Source: Oceanotoga teriensis
Lineage (GTDB): Bacteria; Thermotogota; Thermotogae; Petrotogales; Petrotogaceae
NCBI RefSeq assembly: GCF_003148465.1
Contig: NZ_QGGI01000006.1
Coordinates: 1 to 64,000 of the forward strand
Length of the DNA: 64,000 nucleotides
Direction of reading: 5' to 3'
A program made the translations under genes and the position numbers. Position 1 is the stretch's first letter, and every line of letters starts with the position of its first letter. The notes beneath the pieces were generated by a model. That model ran no database searches. It was not told the origin of the DNA and saw only the letters and a program-made list of their open reading frames with translations. Below, piece after piece: positions 34,268 through 45,592 of the stretch.

Positions 34268-35674
34268 ATGGACTATAAAGAACTTAGTAAAAAATTAACA
34301 TTGAATAGAAAAAATGTTTGGGAAAAAAATGATTTTAAAACTGTGGATGATTATACAGAAAACTATAAAAAATTTATGGATTATTCAAAAACAGAAAGAA
34401 AGGCTATAAAATATTCTAAAAAATTATTAGAAGAAAATGGTTATAAACCACTTGAATTTTTTGAAAAAGAAGGAAAATTAAAAGATGGAGATAAGGTTTA
34501 CTATATAAATAGAGATAAATCATTATTTGCAATTGAAATCAAAGGAAAAATAAAAAATGGTGTAAATATAGTTGGATCACATGTTGATGCACCAAGAATA
34601 GATTTTAAACCAGAACCTTTGATAGAAGATACAGAAATAGCAATGGCAAAAACACATTATTATGGAGGTATCAAAAAATATCAATGGCTTAATATACCTC
34701 TTGAATTACATGGTGTTATTATAAATTCAAAGGGGGAAACGGTAGAAGTATCTATAGGAGATGATTTAAAAGATCCTGTATTCGTCATATCTGATCTTTT
34801 ACCTCATTTAGATAGAAATAAAAAAGCGATAAGTGAAGCAATAGATCCAGAAAAAATGAATCTTTTATTGGGAACTATATCTATAAATTATGATTCAGAA
34901 GAAAAAATAAAAGACTCAGTTAAATTAAATATATTAAATATATTAAATGAAAAATATGGAATAATTGAAGAAGATCTCATAAGTGCTGAATTAGAAATAG
35001 TTCCATCGTTACCTTCACGTGATGTTGGACTTGATAGAAGTTTGATAGCAGCATATGGTCATGATGATAGAATTTGTGCATATACAAGTTTAACAGCATT
35101 GATAAATTCAAAAATTAATTCAAGATCTTCAGCTATACTTCTTGTTGATAAAGAAGAAATAGGTTCAGATGGAAATACTGGAGCAAAAAATCATTTTTGG
35201 ATACCAATGTTAAAAAAATTATTGAAATTACAAAATGAAGATGTTGCTATAGCAATAGAAGATGCTATAAACAACTCAATTTTATTATCTTCTGATGTAT
35301 CAGCTGCATTTGATCCGAATTATAAAGATGCACATGATATAAATAATGCTCCAAAACTAAATTATGGAATTGTTTTAACTAAATATACTGGTGCAAGAGG
35401 AAAAGCAGGAACTAATGATGCTAATGCTGAAGTAGTTGGAAAAGTTAGAAAAGTTTGGAATGAAAATAATATATTGTGGCAAACTGGAGAATTGGGAAGA
35501 ACAGACTTAGGTGGAGGAGGAACTATAGCAAAATTCTTTGCTGAACAGGGTTTAGATGTAATAGATGCTGGAGTAGCATTATTAGGAATGCATGCACCTT
35601 ATGAAATAGCTTCAAAGGGAGATCTTTATGAAACATATCTTGCATATAAAGCATTCATGGAAAATTATAAATAA
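34268..35674 (+). CDS. M18 family metalloaminopeptidase
   Basis: This zinc aminopeptidase of 468 residues releases N-terminal, often acidic, residues from peptides. The metal and catalytic motifs of the family are present: GSHVDAPRIDFKP, YGHDDRICAYTSL, DKEEIGSDGNTG and LGMHAPYEIASKGDLY. It has no signal peptide, so it is cytoplasmic and could act on peptides imported by the transporter upstream. The ribosome-binding site is AATGGAGGTG. Confidence 0.93.
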   Translation: MDYKELSKKLTLNRKNVWEKNDFKTVDDYTENYKKFMDYSKTERKAIKYSKKLLEENGYKPLEFFEKEGKLKDGDKVYYINRDKSLFAIEIKGKIKNGVNIVGSHVDAPRIDFKPEPLIEDTEIAMAKTHYYGGIKKYQWLNIPLELHGVIINSKGETVEVSIGDDLKDPVFVISDLLPHLDRNKKAISEAIDPEKMNLLLGTISINYDSEEKIKDSVKLNILNILNEKYGIIEEDLISAELEIVPSLPSRDVGLDRSLIAAYGHDDRICAYTSLTALINSKINSRSSAILLVDKEEIGSDGNTGAKNHFWIPMLKKLLKLQNEDVAIAIEDAINNSILLSSDVSAAFDPNYKDAHDINNAPKLNYGIVLTKYTGARGKAGTNDANAEVVGKVRKVWNENNILWQTGELGRTDLGGGGTIAKFFAEQGLDVIDAGVALLGMHAPYEIASKGDLYETYLAYKAFMENYK

Positions 35675-35676
35675 AA

Positions 35677-36237
35677 ATGAATATTTATGCTGGAAATCCA
35701 ATAAATTCAATGGAATTTTTTAGTATAAATTTAATTTTATCAACAGAGCCGTGGTCATTAAATGACCATAGCTCTTTTAATATTATATATAGAAACAATG
35801 ACTTTAAAGTTTTTAACAAAAATAATCAAATAGAAGAAAAAAATATATTAAAAGTATATGGATTTAATATCTTTATTGGAAAGTTAAAAGAAGCTCTTGA
35901 TTATAATCATTATATTTTAAGTAATCTAGAACAATGTGATTTAAACATTTTTTATATAGATGTTGACTATTCAAATATTGAAAAATACTTAAATCATATT
36001 AGTTCTTGTTCAAATTTTTCTGGAATAGATTCTATAATAATTCTTTATAACAAAAAAGTTTTTTCAGGAATTTATTATTACAGTAAAGACAAAAAAGAAT
36101 ACATAGAAAAAAACTCAATATATACTTTTTTTGAACTCAGAAAAAACTTTAATAATAAAAGAATAAATATAAAAAAACTCAAAGAAATTGTATATAAAGA
36201 TTTTTTGATAAAAAATAAAACTTTTAAAAGGATATAA
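35677..36237 (+). CDS. Hypothetical protein
   Basis: I do not recognise this 186-residue product. It has no signal peptide or clear transmembrane helix, is rich in N, I, K and Y, and has a strand-like block ILKVYGFNIFIGKLKEAL. Only two bases separate it from the aminopeptidase stop, and no good ribosome-binding site precedes ATG 35677; ATG 35710 is an alternative start. A terminator-like hairpin lies within its first 100 bases. The open frame is long for such AT-rich DNA and runs into another gene, so it is probably real. Confidence 0.5.
   Translation: MNIYAGNPINSMEFFSINLILSTEPWSLNDHSSFNIIYRNNDFKVFNKNNQIEEKNILKVYGFNIFIGKLKEALDYNHYILSNLEQCDLNIFYIDVDYSNIEKYLNHISSCSNFSGIDSIIILYNKKVFSGIYYYSKDKKEYIEKNSIYTFFELRKNFNNKRINIKKLKEIVYKDFLIKNKTFKRI
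35745..35778 (+). terminator. Terminator-like hairpin just inside the hypothetical gene
   Basis: AGAGC (35745-35749) pairs with GCTCT (35771-35775) and TGGTCAT with ATGACCA, separated by one mismatch and one wobble pair, with a TAA loop and TTTT at the end. It could end the aminopeptidase transcript. Confidence 0.45.
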
Positions 36238-36239
36238 AA

Positions 36240-36902
36240 ATGAAAATATTAAAAAAATTTTATATGAGAAAAATCTATAAATATATAAAAAATAATTATT
36301 TTGATTTAAAAATAGAATCTTCAAATGGAAAATTTAAAATAATAGAAGAAAAAAATTATATAAAAATAACAGAACAGATAATAAAAGGATTAAATGAAGG
36401 TATATACCTTTATCTTTTATATTATAAAGGGAAAAAAATAGATTTAAATATTTTATTTGAGATTTCAAATATCTTTGGGATAAAAATCATCGTGTTTGAA
36501 TCTGAAAAAATTATATATTTGTTTGAAAATGAATTAAAAATTTATAATAAGTATCAAGAAACTTTTAAAAGAATAATTCTATATAAAGAAATAAAATATT
36601 TTTTTGGATATTATGAAGAAATATCCAAAAATGAAAATATATTCTATTTTTTAAATAAAAAAATAGATATATTTATTTTAAATAATAAAAAAATAAACTT
36701 TGAAAATATTAAAGATTTGAGTAATATATATATATCACCTATATTTATGGATAAAATGATGTTTTTTCCAACATTATATGAAAAAGCTTTAAAAATGAAT
36801 AATCATATAGATATAATCAATGTAATAGAGAATTTAAAAATTTATAAAAAAAATATACAAAATGAAAAAATAATAAAAAAAATAATAAAAAAAATAGAAT
36901 AG
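36240..36902 (+). CDS. Hypothetical protein
   Basis: This unrecognised 220-residue protein is very rich in K, I, N and Y. No signal peptide, metal motif or nucleotide-binding motif is seen. It starts two bases after the previous gene, with AAGGAT as a weak ribosome-binding site, and ends at the terminator shared with atpC. The two hypothetical genes form a pair of unknown role. Confidence 0.5.
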   Translation: MKILKKFYMRKIYKYIKNNYFDLKIESSNGKFKIIEEKNYIKITEQIIKGLNEGIYLYLLYYKGKKIDLNILFEISNIFGIKIIVFESEKIIYLFENELKIYNKYQETFKRIILYKEIKYFFGYYEEISKNENIFYFLNKKIDIFILNNKKINFENIKDLSNIYISPIFMDKMMFFPTLYEKALKMNNHIDIINVIENLKIYKKNIQNEKIIKKIIKKIE

Positions 36903-36921
36903 GTTAAACCTATTCTATTTT
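36891..36921. terminator. Bidirectional terminator shared with the ATP synthase operon
   Basis: AAATAGAATAGG pairs with CCTATTCTATTT around TTAAA between the two convergent operons, with A- and T-rich flanks on both sides. Confidence 0.8.
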
Positions 36922-37313
36922 GTATTAGCAATATCAATTTTTGTCATATTTCTTTGAATTTCAGATTTTAATTTAGTTTTTTGCATAAAATCATCAGATT
37001 TTTTTAATTGTTCTTCTGCTTTTTCAACAGCTTTTCTTGCCGATTCCACATCGATTTCATCTGGTTTGAGTGCTTCTGTTGTTAGAACAGTAAAGTTTTT
37101 ACCATCCATATCCACAAGACCTCCAAGAACAGCATAAACAAGTTTCTTTTCATCTTTAGATATTATTTTTAATGGGGCAAACTTCAACTTTGCAACAATT
37201 GGAAGTCTATCTTGTAATACACCAATAGAACCATCTATTGTAGTAAATTCGACATATCTTGCATCAATATCTTCTTTAATGCCTTCAGGGGTTACTATTT
37301 TCACATTAAACAT
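36915..37313 (-). CDS. atpC: F-type ATP synthase epsilon subunit
   Basis: The 132-residue protein has the epsilon beta-sandwich (VTPEGIKEDIDARYVEFTT and GSIGVLQDRLPIVAKL) and a C-terminal helical hairpin from about residue 88. It is the last gene of the operon and a regulator of the catalytic head. Confidence 0.93.
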   Translation of the reverse strand: MFNVKIVTPEGIKEDIDARYVEFTTIDGSIGVLQDRLPIVAKLKFAPLKIISKDEKKLVYAVLGGLVDMDGKNFTVLTTEALKPDEIDVESARKAVEKAEEQLKKSDDFMQKTKLKSEIQRNMTKIDIANTK

Positions 37314-37325
37314 CGTTTATCCCCC

Positions 37326-39574
<2,249 letters not shown>

Positions 39575-39588
39575 CTAAACCACCGCCA

Positions 39589-41106
39589 TTAGGCTTTATA
39601 CGTTTTTAAGAAAGATTCTATAATACTTTTCAATTTATTTTTTAAATCATCTGAAAGATCTTTAGTATCTTTTATTTCACTCAATACCTCTTGATTTTCT
39701 CTATGCATAAACTGTAAAAAATCCTTCTCGAAAGCCAAAATTTTGTTTGTTGGAATATCTGAAAGATATCCTTCAGTTCCAGCGAAAAGAATAACTACTT
39801 CTTCTTCAACATCCAATGGTGAATATTGTTTTTGTTTTAAAAGTTCCATTAACTTTTCACCTTTTATGAGTTGTCTCTTTGTAGCTTCATCAAGATCTGA
39901 TGAAAATTGTGAAAATGATTCTAATTCTCTATACTGAGCTAAATCAAGTTTTAAACTACCTGAAACTTTCTTAATAGCTTTAGTTTGAGCTGCACCACCG
40001 ACTCTTGATACAGAAAGACCAATATTAACGGCAGGTCTAATACCAGACATAAATAGAGAAGACTCAAGATATATCTGACCATCTGTTATTGAAATAACAT
40101 TAGTAGGTATATAAGCAGAAATATCATTAGCTTGAGTTTCTATTATAGGTAAAGCAGTCAAAGAACCTCCACCAAAATCATCGTTTAATCTTGCAGCCCT
40201 TTCAAGCAATCTTGAATGTAAATAAAAGACATCACCAGGATATGCTTCTCTTCCAGGAGGTCTTCTAAGAAGTAAAGAAAGCTCTCTATAAGCTTGTGCA
40301 TGTTTGCTCAAATCATCATATACAACGAGTGCATCTTGACTATTAAACATGAAATATTCTCCTATAGCTGCTCCAGCATAAGGTGCAAGATAAAGTAAAG
40401 ATGCTGGGTCAGAAGCACTTGCAACTACAATAGTTGTATATTCCATAGCACCGTTCTTTTCAAGCTGATCAATAGATCTTGCTATAGATGATGATTTTTG
40501 ACCTATAGCTACATAAATACATTTAACATTTTTCCCTTTTTGATTTATAATCGTATCTATTGCGATTGCAGTTTTACCAGTTTGTCTATCGCCTATAATT
40601 AATTCTCTCTGACCTCTTCCAATAGGTATTGTACTATCTATAACTTTTAACCCAGTTTGAAGAGGAGTATCAACAGGTTTTCTTGAAATAACTCCTGTTG
40701 CTTTTCTTTCAATTGGATAATTTTCTTCTGATTTTATCTCACCTTTACCATCAAGAGGAATTCCAAGTGGATTGACTACTCTTCCTAAAAGGGCATTTCC
40801 AACGGGAACTTCTATAATTCTATTAGTTCTTATAACCTTGTCGCCTTCTTTTATGTTTTTGTAGTCGCCTAAAGAAATAATTCCGGCATTATCTTCTTCA
40901 AGATTCATGGCAATACCATAAACTATATCGCCTTGTTGAGTATGAATTTCAACTAATTCATTAGCCATAGTTTCTTTCATCCCATAGGCTCTTACTATAC
41001 CGTCACTTACCTGCATTACCCAACCTATTTCTTTAATTTCACCACTCTCGTAGCTTTTGATACGCTCCTCTATAACTTTTGTGAGCTCATCTGGATTTAT
41101 GCGCAA
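39589..41106 (-). CDS. atpA: F-type ATP synthase alpha subunit
   Basis: This non-catalytic nucleotide-binding subunit of 505 residues has P-loop GDRQTGKTA near residue 170, the [14 protein letters not shown] region, and the alpha signature [14 protein letters not shown] near 365. It starts three bases after the atpH stop. Confidence 0.97.
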   Translation of the reverse strand: MRINPDELTKVIEERIKSYESGEIKEIGWVMQVSDGIVRAYGMKETMANELVEIHTQQGDIVYGIAMNLEEDNAGIISLGDYKNIKEGDKVIRTNRIIEVPVGNALLGRVVNPLGIPLDGKGEIKSEENYPIERKATGVISRKPVDTPLQTGLKVIDSTIPIGRGQRELIIGDRQTGKTAIAIDTIINQKGKNVKCIYVAIGQKSSSIARSIDQLEKNGAMEYTTIVVASASDPASLLYLAPYAGAAIGEYFMFNSQDALVVYDDLSKHAQAYRELSLLLRRPPGREAYPGDVFYLHSRLLERAARLNDDFGGGSLTALPIIETQANDISAYIPTNVISITDGQIYLESSLFMSGIRPAVNIGLSVSRVGGAAQTKAIKKVSGSLKLDLAQYRELESFSQFSSDLDEATKRQLIKGEKLMELLKQKQYSPLDVEEEVVILFAGTEGYLSDIPTNKILAFEKDFLQFMHRENQEVLSEIKDTKDLSDDLKNKLKSIIESFLKTYKA

Positions 41107-41108
41107 AA

Positions 41109-41666
41109 TTAATCACCCCCGGTTTGAGCATATGAGCGTTTTATACTGTCTAAATACCCTTTAATGGAGTAATCATAATACTTATCTTCAACATAAAGTT
41201 GAATACCACCAATTAAAGATTCATCAAGAGATGTTTTTAAAATAACATCCCTACCAGTTTTATTTTTTAAAATATTCTTTAAATCTTCTGAATTTTTTGA
41301 ATCTATGGGTTTTGCTGTTATAATTTCAGCCTTTATAAGTTTTTTTAATTCAAGATTATAATTATTTAAAATTTTAACTATAAAAAACAGAAGTTCTTGT
41401 CTTGATTTTAAAACCAATGAATGAATAAATTTTTCAAACAATGTATCCTCAATTTTAGATGATTCATATATTTTTTTTGTAATATAATCTTTTGGAAGTA
41501 GAGGACTATTAATCATATCATGAAAAACGCTATCAGAATTAATCTTATCGATTATATTCTGAATAGCTTCTATATAATTTTCTAAATTACTCATTTTATC
41601 ATTTTTCTGTAAAATTTCTAAAAAAGCATCGGTATATCTTGTTGCTAAAGAATATGAAAGCTTCAT
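41109..41666 (-). CDS. atpH: F-type ATP synthase delta subunit
   Basis: This is the peripheral-stalk subunit of 185 residues, OSCP family. It has an all-helical N-terminal domain ([13 protein letters not shown]) and the C-terminal signature [21 protein letters not shown]. It overlaps atpF by four bases. Confidence 0.92.
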   Translation of the reverse strand: MKLSYSLATRYTDAFLEILQKNDKMSNLENYIEAIQNIIDKINSDSVFHDMINSPLLPKDYITKKIYESSKIEDTLFEKFIHSLVLKSRQELLFFIVKILNNYNLELKKLIKAEIITAKPIDSKNSEDLKNILKNKTGRDVILKTSLDESLIGGIQLYVEDKYYDYSIKGYLDSIKRSYAQTGGD

Positions 41667-42157
41667 AACTGATCACCTTTTTCATTGAGATTAGATAAAG
41701 CTCTTCTTATTAATTCTTCGTTGGCTTTTTGATCTAATTTTTCTTTTAAAATCATAGATGAAACTGTTAAAGCCATAGTAACTACCTTAGCTTGTATATC
41801 TTTCATAGCTTCATTTTTTATTTCCACCGCAGAAGTTTCAGCTTTTTCAATTATTTTATCTTTTTGAATTTCAGCTTCATCCTTAGCTTCAGAAATAATT
41901 TTTTTTGCTTGTTCTTCAGCATCTTTTAAAATTTCACTTTTCTGATTTTTGATATCTTCATATTCTTTTTCAGCTTTTTCTTTAGCTTCTTGAGCATTAA
42001 TTCTAAGTCTTTCAGCTTCGTTTAAGTTTTTTTCAACCTCATTTTTTCTTTTATCAGTCATATCAAAATAAGGTTTATAAAGTAACTTATACAAAAAAAG
42101 CATAAAAACTAAAAACCCGATTAAATTTACAATAGAAGTCAAATTAAACGAAAGCAC
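41663..42157 (-). CDS. atpF: F-type ATP synthase b subunit
   Basis: The 164-residue protein has one N-terminal transmembrane helix (residues 6-27) and then a long charged coiled coil (RKNEVEKNLNEAERLRINAQ) forming the outer stalk. The start is GTG preceded by GGAAAGGGGG. Confidence 0.93.
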   Translation of the reverse strand: MLSFNLTSIVNLIGFLVFMLFLYKLLYKPYFDMTDKRKNEVEKNLNEAERLRINAQEAKEKAEKEYEDIKNQKSEILKDAEEQAKKIISEAKDEAEIQKDKIIEKAETSAVEIKNEAMKDIQAKVVTMALTVSSMILKEKLDQKANEELIRRALSNLNEKGDQL

Positions 42158-42197
42158 TCTTTTACCCCCTTTCCGGGTTAAAGTGTAAAATGTTTCA

Positions 42198-42488
42198 TTA
42201 TGGTAACACGAAAATCATTACAAGAGAAATAACCAAAGAATAAAGACCAGTAGATTCAGTAACGGCCATAGCTAATAACATTCTTGTGGTTATAGTTCCT
42301 GACATCTCAGGTTGTCTTGCTATTGAATCCATAGCATGAGCACCAACTTGACCTTCTCCAACACCCGGTCCGATAGCACCGATACCCATTGCAAGACCTG
42401 CACCTAAAAGTTTACCTAAATAATATAAACCCCATCCTAAAGCTCCACCGTTTGAAACTAACTGTTGTAACATCTCTTTTAAATCCAT
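42198..42488 (-). CDS. atpE: F-type ATP synthase c subunit, sodium-type with two carboxylates
   Basis: The 96-residue hairpin forms the ion-carrying ring. The second helix carries AVTESTGLYSL: Glu78 with Val76, Ser79, Thr80 and Tyr83, the set of residues that binds sodium in Ilyobacter-type rings. In the first helix the usual glutamine of GPGVGQG is glutamate (GPGVGEG, Glu45), giving two acidic groups per site as described for Fusobacterium nucleatum. Sodium coupling is thus a strong inference. Compared with the Ilyobacter protein it has about a dozen extra N-terminal residues. Confidence 0.95.
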   Translation of the reverse strand: MDLKEMLQQLVSNGGALGWGLYYLGKLLGAGLAMGIGAIGPGVGEGQVGAHAMDSIARQPEMSGTITTRMLLAMAVTESTGLYSLVISLVMIFVLP

Positions 42489-42523
42489 ATAACTTCATCC
42501 TCCTTTATTATAGAAGATAATTT

Positions 42524-43345
42524 TTATTCTAACAATGAACCAATATAGGCTATTGAGAGTAAAGCGAAAACGAAAGCCTGAATAAGGCCTACAAACCATC
42601 CAAAAAATCCCCATAAGAAAATAGGGATAACAAAGTACTTCAACATATAACTAATTATTAAAACAAGAATTCCACCACCCATTATATTACCAAAAAGCCT
42701 CAAAGAATGTGAAACAGGTTTAGCAATTTCACTTATGAGGTTCAACGGAAGCATAATAGGATTAGGTTCTATAAAACTTTTGAGCCATTTTCCAACACCT
42801 TTAGATTTTGCAGCAAAAACATGACTTATTATAAATACCATTAATGCAAAAGTCAAATTTGTATTCAAATCAGATGTAGGCGTATACCAAGTATCAGTAA
42901 AAAGTTGTACAGACAAACCTGAATCAGTAGGAAGTACACTTATACCAGGCATGCCACTCAAAATATTTGCAAAGCCAATGAATAAAAATAAGCTCATTGA
43001 AATCACAAATGTAGGTTTTCTATACTTTTGGTCAGGTACAGAATCTTCAACTAATTCCCAAAAATAATCAAGCATTAATTCAACAATACTTTGTTTTCTT
43101 CCAGGAATTCTTTCAAACTTTACAGATTTTGCGAATAAAATAATAATTAATATTATTAGACCTGACATCAATACAGTCATAGGATTTATCTGACCAAGAA
43201 AACCGCCGTTCCCAAACTCTACAATCCATCTCTGGCCAACACCTTCAAGTTCAGACTTAGAAGTAAATACATTTACTATTCCAAGTATCACATAAAGGGC
43301 AAAAAAAAGGATTATAGTGTTCTTAAGCTTTTTTTCTTTCAGCAT
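42524..43345 (-). CDS. atpB: F-type ATP synthase a subunit
   Basis: This 273-residue membrane subunit provides the ion half-channels. The fourth-helix arginine region SLRLFGNIMGGGILVLII and the last helix FVFALLSIAYIG are clear, along with multiple hydrophobic helices. It lies between the AtpI-like gene and atpE, the standard order. Confidence 0.94.
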   Translation of the reverse strand: MLKEKKLKNTIILFFALYVILGIVNVFTSKSELEGVGQRWIVEFGNGGFLGQINPMTVLMSGLIILIIILFAKSVKFERIPGRKQSIVELMLDYFWELVEDSVPDQKYRKPTFVISMSLFLFIGFANILSGMPGISVLPTDSGLSVQLFTDTWYTPTSDLNTNLTFALMVFIISHVFAAKSKGVGKWLKSFIEPNPIMLPLNLISEIAKPVSHSLRLFGNIMGGGILVLIISYMLKYFVIPIFLWGFFGWFVGLIQAFVFALLSIAYIGSLLE

Positions 43346-43363
43346 TAAAACACCCCCACTAAA

Positions 43364-43711
43364 TCATTTTTGTGAGATGAAAGGTACTATTTTCAAATTA
43401 AATAAACCTAAAAAAGTAATTAATAAAGCTTTTTCAGAGAAAATACCAGATATAATAAGAATTATACCATACATTAAATACCTAAAAAAATATCCTGCAG
43501 GAATTTTTTTTTTCTTTAAACTAAATATATTTTGTTTCATTTTATTTATATCTTCATACATCATATAAAATCCTAAAATAACTCCTAAAGTACCCCAAAA
43601 AACCCATAAAGCTTGAAAACCAACAAAAAATAGCAATACGATAACTTCAATAATCGATATCGTTATTGCTTTAATCATCATCTCTATTAATTTTCTTTTC
43701 AATTGAGTCAT
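43364..43711 (-). CDS. AtpI-like membrane protein
   Basis: The product has 115 residues with about four hydrophobic segments, in the place of atpI, whose products help assemble the c-ring. ATG 43711 has AAGAGG nine bases upstream and overlaps the preceding gene by 41 bases. The ATG pair at 43681/43678 is an alternative with a smaller overlap. Sequence identity to AtpI is weak to my eye; position is the main support. Confidence 0.6.
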   Translation of the reverse strand: MTQLKRKLIEMMIKAITISIIEVIVLLFFVGFQALWVFWGTLGVILGFYMMYEDINKMKQNIFSLKKKKIPAGYFFRYLMYGIILIISGIFSEKALLITFLGLFNLKIVPFISQK

Positions 43712-43925
43712 ATCTTTCGGCCTCTTTAAGTAATTCTTTTATACCACTATATAAACCTGATGCAACACCAAGTAGCAAAAACAAAATCAAAAATAGTTTT
43801 GAATCAGTTTTGCTATATATAAACCAACCTATACCGAGTCCTACAAAGATATTTGCTAAGACTGTTACGCCAAAAAGTATAACAAGGTTCATTTGATTAA
43901 AAGCTCTTAAATCGAGTTTTTTCAT
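43671..43925 (-). CDS. AtpZ-like small membrane protein
   Basis: This is an 84-residue protein with two transmembrane helices (residues about 12-34 and 42-62) and a charged tail, of the AtpZ/AtpI family found first in many F-ATPase operons. It may help c-ring assembly or ion transport. The chosen ATG 43925 follows GGAGG by seven bases; the open frame upstream to 43961 lacks a ribosome-binding site. Confidence 0.7.
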   Translation of the reverse strand: MKKLDLRAFNQMNLVILFGVTVLANIFVGLGIGWFIYSKTDSKLFLILFLLLGVASGLYSGIKELLKEAERYDSIEKKINRDDD

Positions 43926-43966
43926 AATAATCCTCCATAAAAAGGATAAAACAGGAATCAATAACT

Positions 43967-43995
43967 ATTATACTCTTATTTTCAAATATTTTCAA
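43967..43995 (-). promoter_or_regulatory. Promoter of the ATP synthase operon
   Basis: Read on the minus strand, TTGAAA (43995-43990), 17 bases, then TATAAT (43972-43967). It lies 42 bases before the first start codon. Confidence 0.75.
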
Positions 43996-44034
43996 ATTAA
44001 CTCCCTATTACTAATATAATAAACTAATGTTTCA

Positions 44035-44043
44035 TGATATAAT
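44035..44043 (+). promoter_or_regulatory. Extended -10 promoter before the AmrA gene
   Basis: TGATATAAT ends 20 bases before the start codon at 44064, so transcription would begin almost at the ribosome-binding site GAGGGGGTGA. No clear -35 hexamer is visible. Confidence 0.5.
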
Positions 44044-44063
44044 CGAAGTGAGGGGGTGATTTT

Positions 44064-44585
44064 ATGAGAGAAAAACACTTTTTTTGTCAGTATGCAAGGG
44101 AGATTATACAAAATTATATCATAAAAAATGAGATTCAAGACATAAGATATAAATACTTTCAAAAAGAATTTGAAGATAATTATTCATGTTTTGTAACTCT
44201 TCATACTTTAGAAGATGAACTTAGAGGTTGTATTGGAACTATAATTCCACAATATAAAAATCTTTATGAAGAAATAAAACATAATTCTATTTTAGCTTCA
44301 ATAAAAGATTATAGATTTCCTCCGCTGAAAGAAGAAGAGTTAAATAATATTTATATAAGTATAGATATATTAACTCCGTTGAAAAAAATAGAAAATATAA
44401 AAGAACTCGATCCTGTAAAATATGGAATTATGGTTGAACACGATTATAAAAAAGGTGTATTACTTCCAAATCTTGATGGAATTAATACGATTGAAGATCA
44501 GATAAGAATAGCAAAATTAAAAGCTGGACTAAATTATGATGAGAAAGTTGATATATATAGTTTTGAAACAAAAAGATACTTTTAG
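44064..44585 (+). CDS. AMMECR1/AmrA family protein
   Basis: The 173-residue protein matches AMMECR1: FVTLHTLEDELRGCIGTI near residues 37-54, LKEEELNNIYISIDILTP, and GVLLPNLDG. Its function is unknown; in bacteria and archaea it is often encoded with a MEMO-like protein and a radical SAM enzyme (AmmeMemoRadiSam). Here the radical SAM gene follows after 11 bases but no MEMO gene is present. Confidence 0.88.
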   Translation: MREKHFFCQYAREIIQNYIIKNEIQDIRYKYFQKEFEDNYSCFVTLHTLEDELRGCIGTIIPQYKNLYEEIKHNSILASIKDYRFPPLKEEELNNIYISIDILTPLKKIENIKELDPVKYGIMVEHDYKKGVLLPNLDGINTIEDQIRIAKLKAGLNYDEKVDIYSFETKRYF

Positions 44586-44596
44586 GGAGGGATTTT

Positions 44597-45592
44597 ATGA
44601 ATATGAATGCTTTATTTTCTTCTCAAAAAGAAGAAGGAATTTTATGCAATTTATGTCCTCATGAATGTATCATTGAAGAAAATAAAACTGGTTTTTGTAA
44701 AACTAGAAAGAATATTTCTTCTGAATTGAATAGTATAAATTATGCCGAAGTTACAGGATTTGAAATAGAACCCATAGAAAAAAAACCATTATTTCATTTT
44801 AAACCGGGTAAAAATATTTTATCTTTAGGAAGTTGGGGATGTAATTTAATATGTCCTTATTGTCAAAACCATGAAATTTCACAAGAAATACCTGCATATA
44901 GCAAAAAAATATATCCGAATGCTATTCCGAATTTAATAGAAAAATATAAAGTCGGTGGAATTGCTTTTACATATTCTGAACCAATAGTTTGGTTTGAATA
45001 TGTTTTAGATGCGTGTCGTGAAATAAAAAATTATGATCTTGATATATATACAATTATGGTTAGTAATGGATATATAAAAAAAGAACCACTTGAATTGTTA
45101 CTTCAATACATAGATGCTTTTAACATAGATTTAAAAACTTTTGATAGTGAAACTTACAAAAAAATTTTTAATGGCGATTTAGAGAAAATAAAAGAGAATA
45201 TAAAAATAATTTTTGAAAAAAATGCTCATATAGAAATAACAACTCTTATAGTACCAGATATAAACGAAAATTTACAAGAACTTGAAGAAGAATTCAAATG
45301 GATATCAAGTTTATCGAGTAAAATTCCATTACATATAAATAAATATTTTCCAAGATATAAATATTCAAAAAAAGCTACAGATATAGGAAAATTGATAGAA
45401 ATATATCAAATAGCAAAAAAACATCTTGAATTTGTTTATATCGGAAATATATGGGATCCAAAGTATGAATCTACTTATTGTCCTGAATGTGGAGAACTAT
45501 TGGTAGAAAGAAAGGGATACAATATAAAAATTGTAAATCTAAATGAAAATGGAGGATGTATCAAGTGTGGAAGAAAGGTAATGGAAATGTAA
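44597..45592 (+). CDS. AmmeMemoRadiSam-type radical SAM enzyme (AmrS)
   Basis: The 331-residue protein carries the radical SAM triad CNLICPYC (CxxxCxxC) near residues 85-92, preceded by an N-terminal cysteine cluster (CNLCPHEC...GFC). The C-terminal four-cysteine ribbon (CPEC...CIKC) near 295-325 would bind zinc or an extra cluster. The set matches AmrS, related to pyruvate-formate-lyase activators. The substrate is not known. Confidence 0.88.
   Translation: MNMNALFSSQKEEGILCNLCPHECIIEENKTGFCKTRKNISSELNSINYAEVTGFEIEPIEKKPLFHFKPGKNILSLGSWGCNLICPYCQNHEISQEIPAYSKKIYPNAIPNLIEKYKVGGIAFTYSEPIVWFEYVLDACREIKNYDLDIYTIMVSNGYIKKEPLELLLQYIDAFNIDLKTFDSETYKKIFNGDLEKIKENIKIIFEKNAHIEITTLIVPDINENLQELEEEFKWISSLSSKIPLHINKYFPRYKYSKKATDIGKLIEIYQIAKKHLEFVYIGNIWDPKYESTYCPECGELLVERKGYNIKIVNLNENGGCIKCGRKVMEM

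Noticed and set aside
42166-42188. Hairpin between atpE and atpF as a terminator
   Set aside because: The stem is short and broken and the purine run is needed as the atpF ribosome-binding site.
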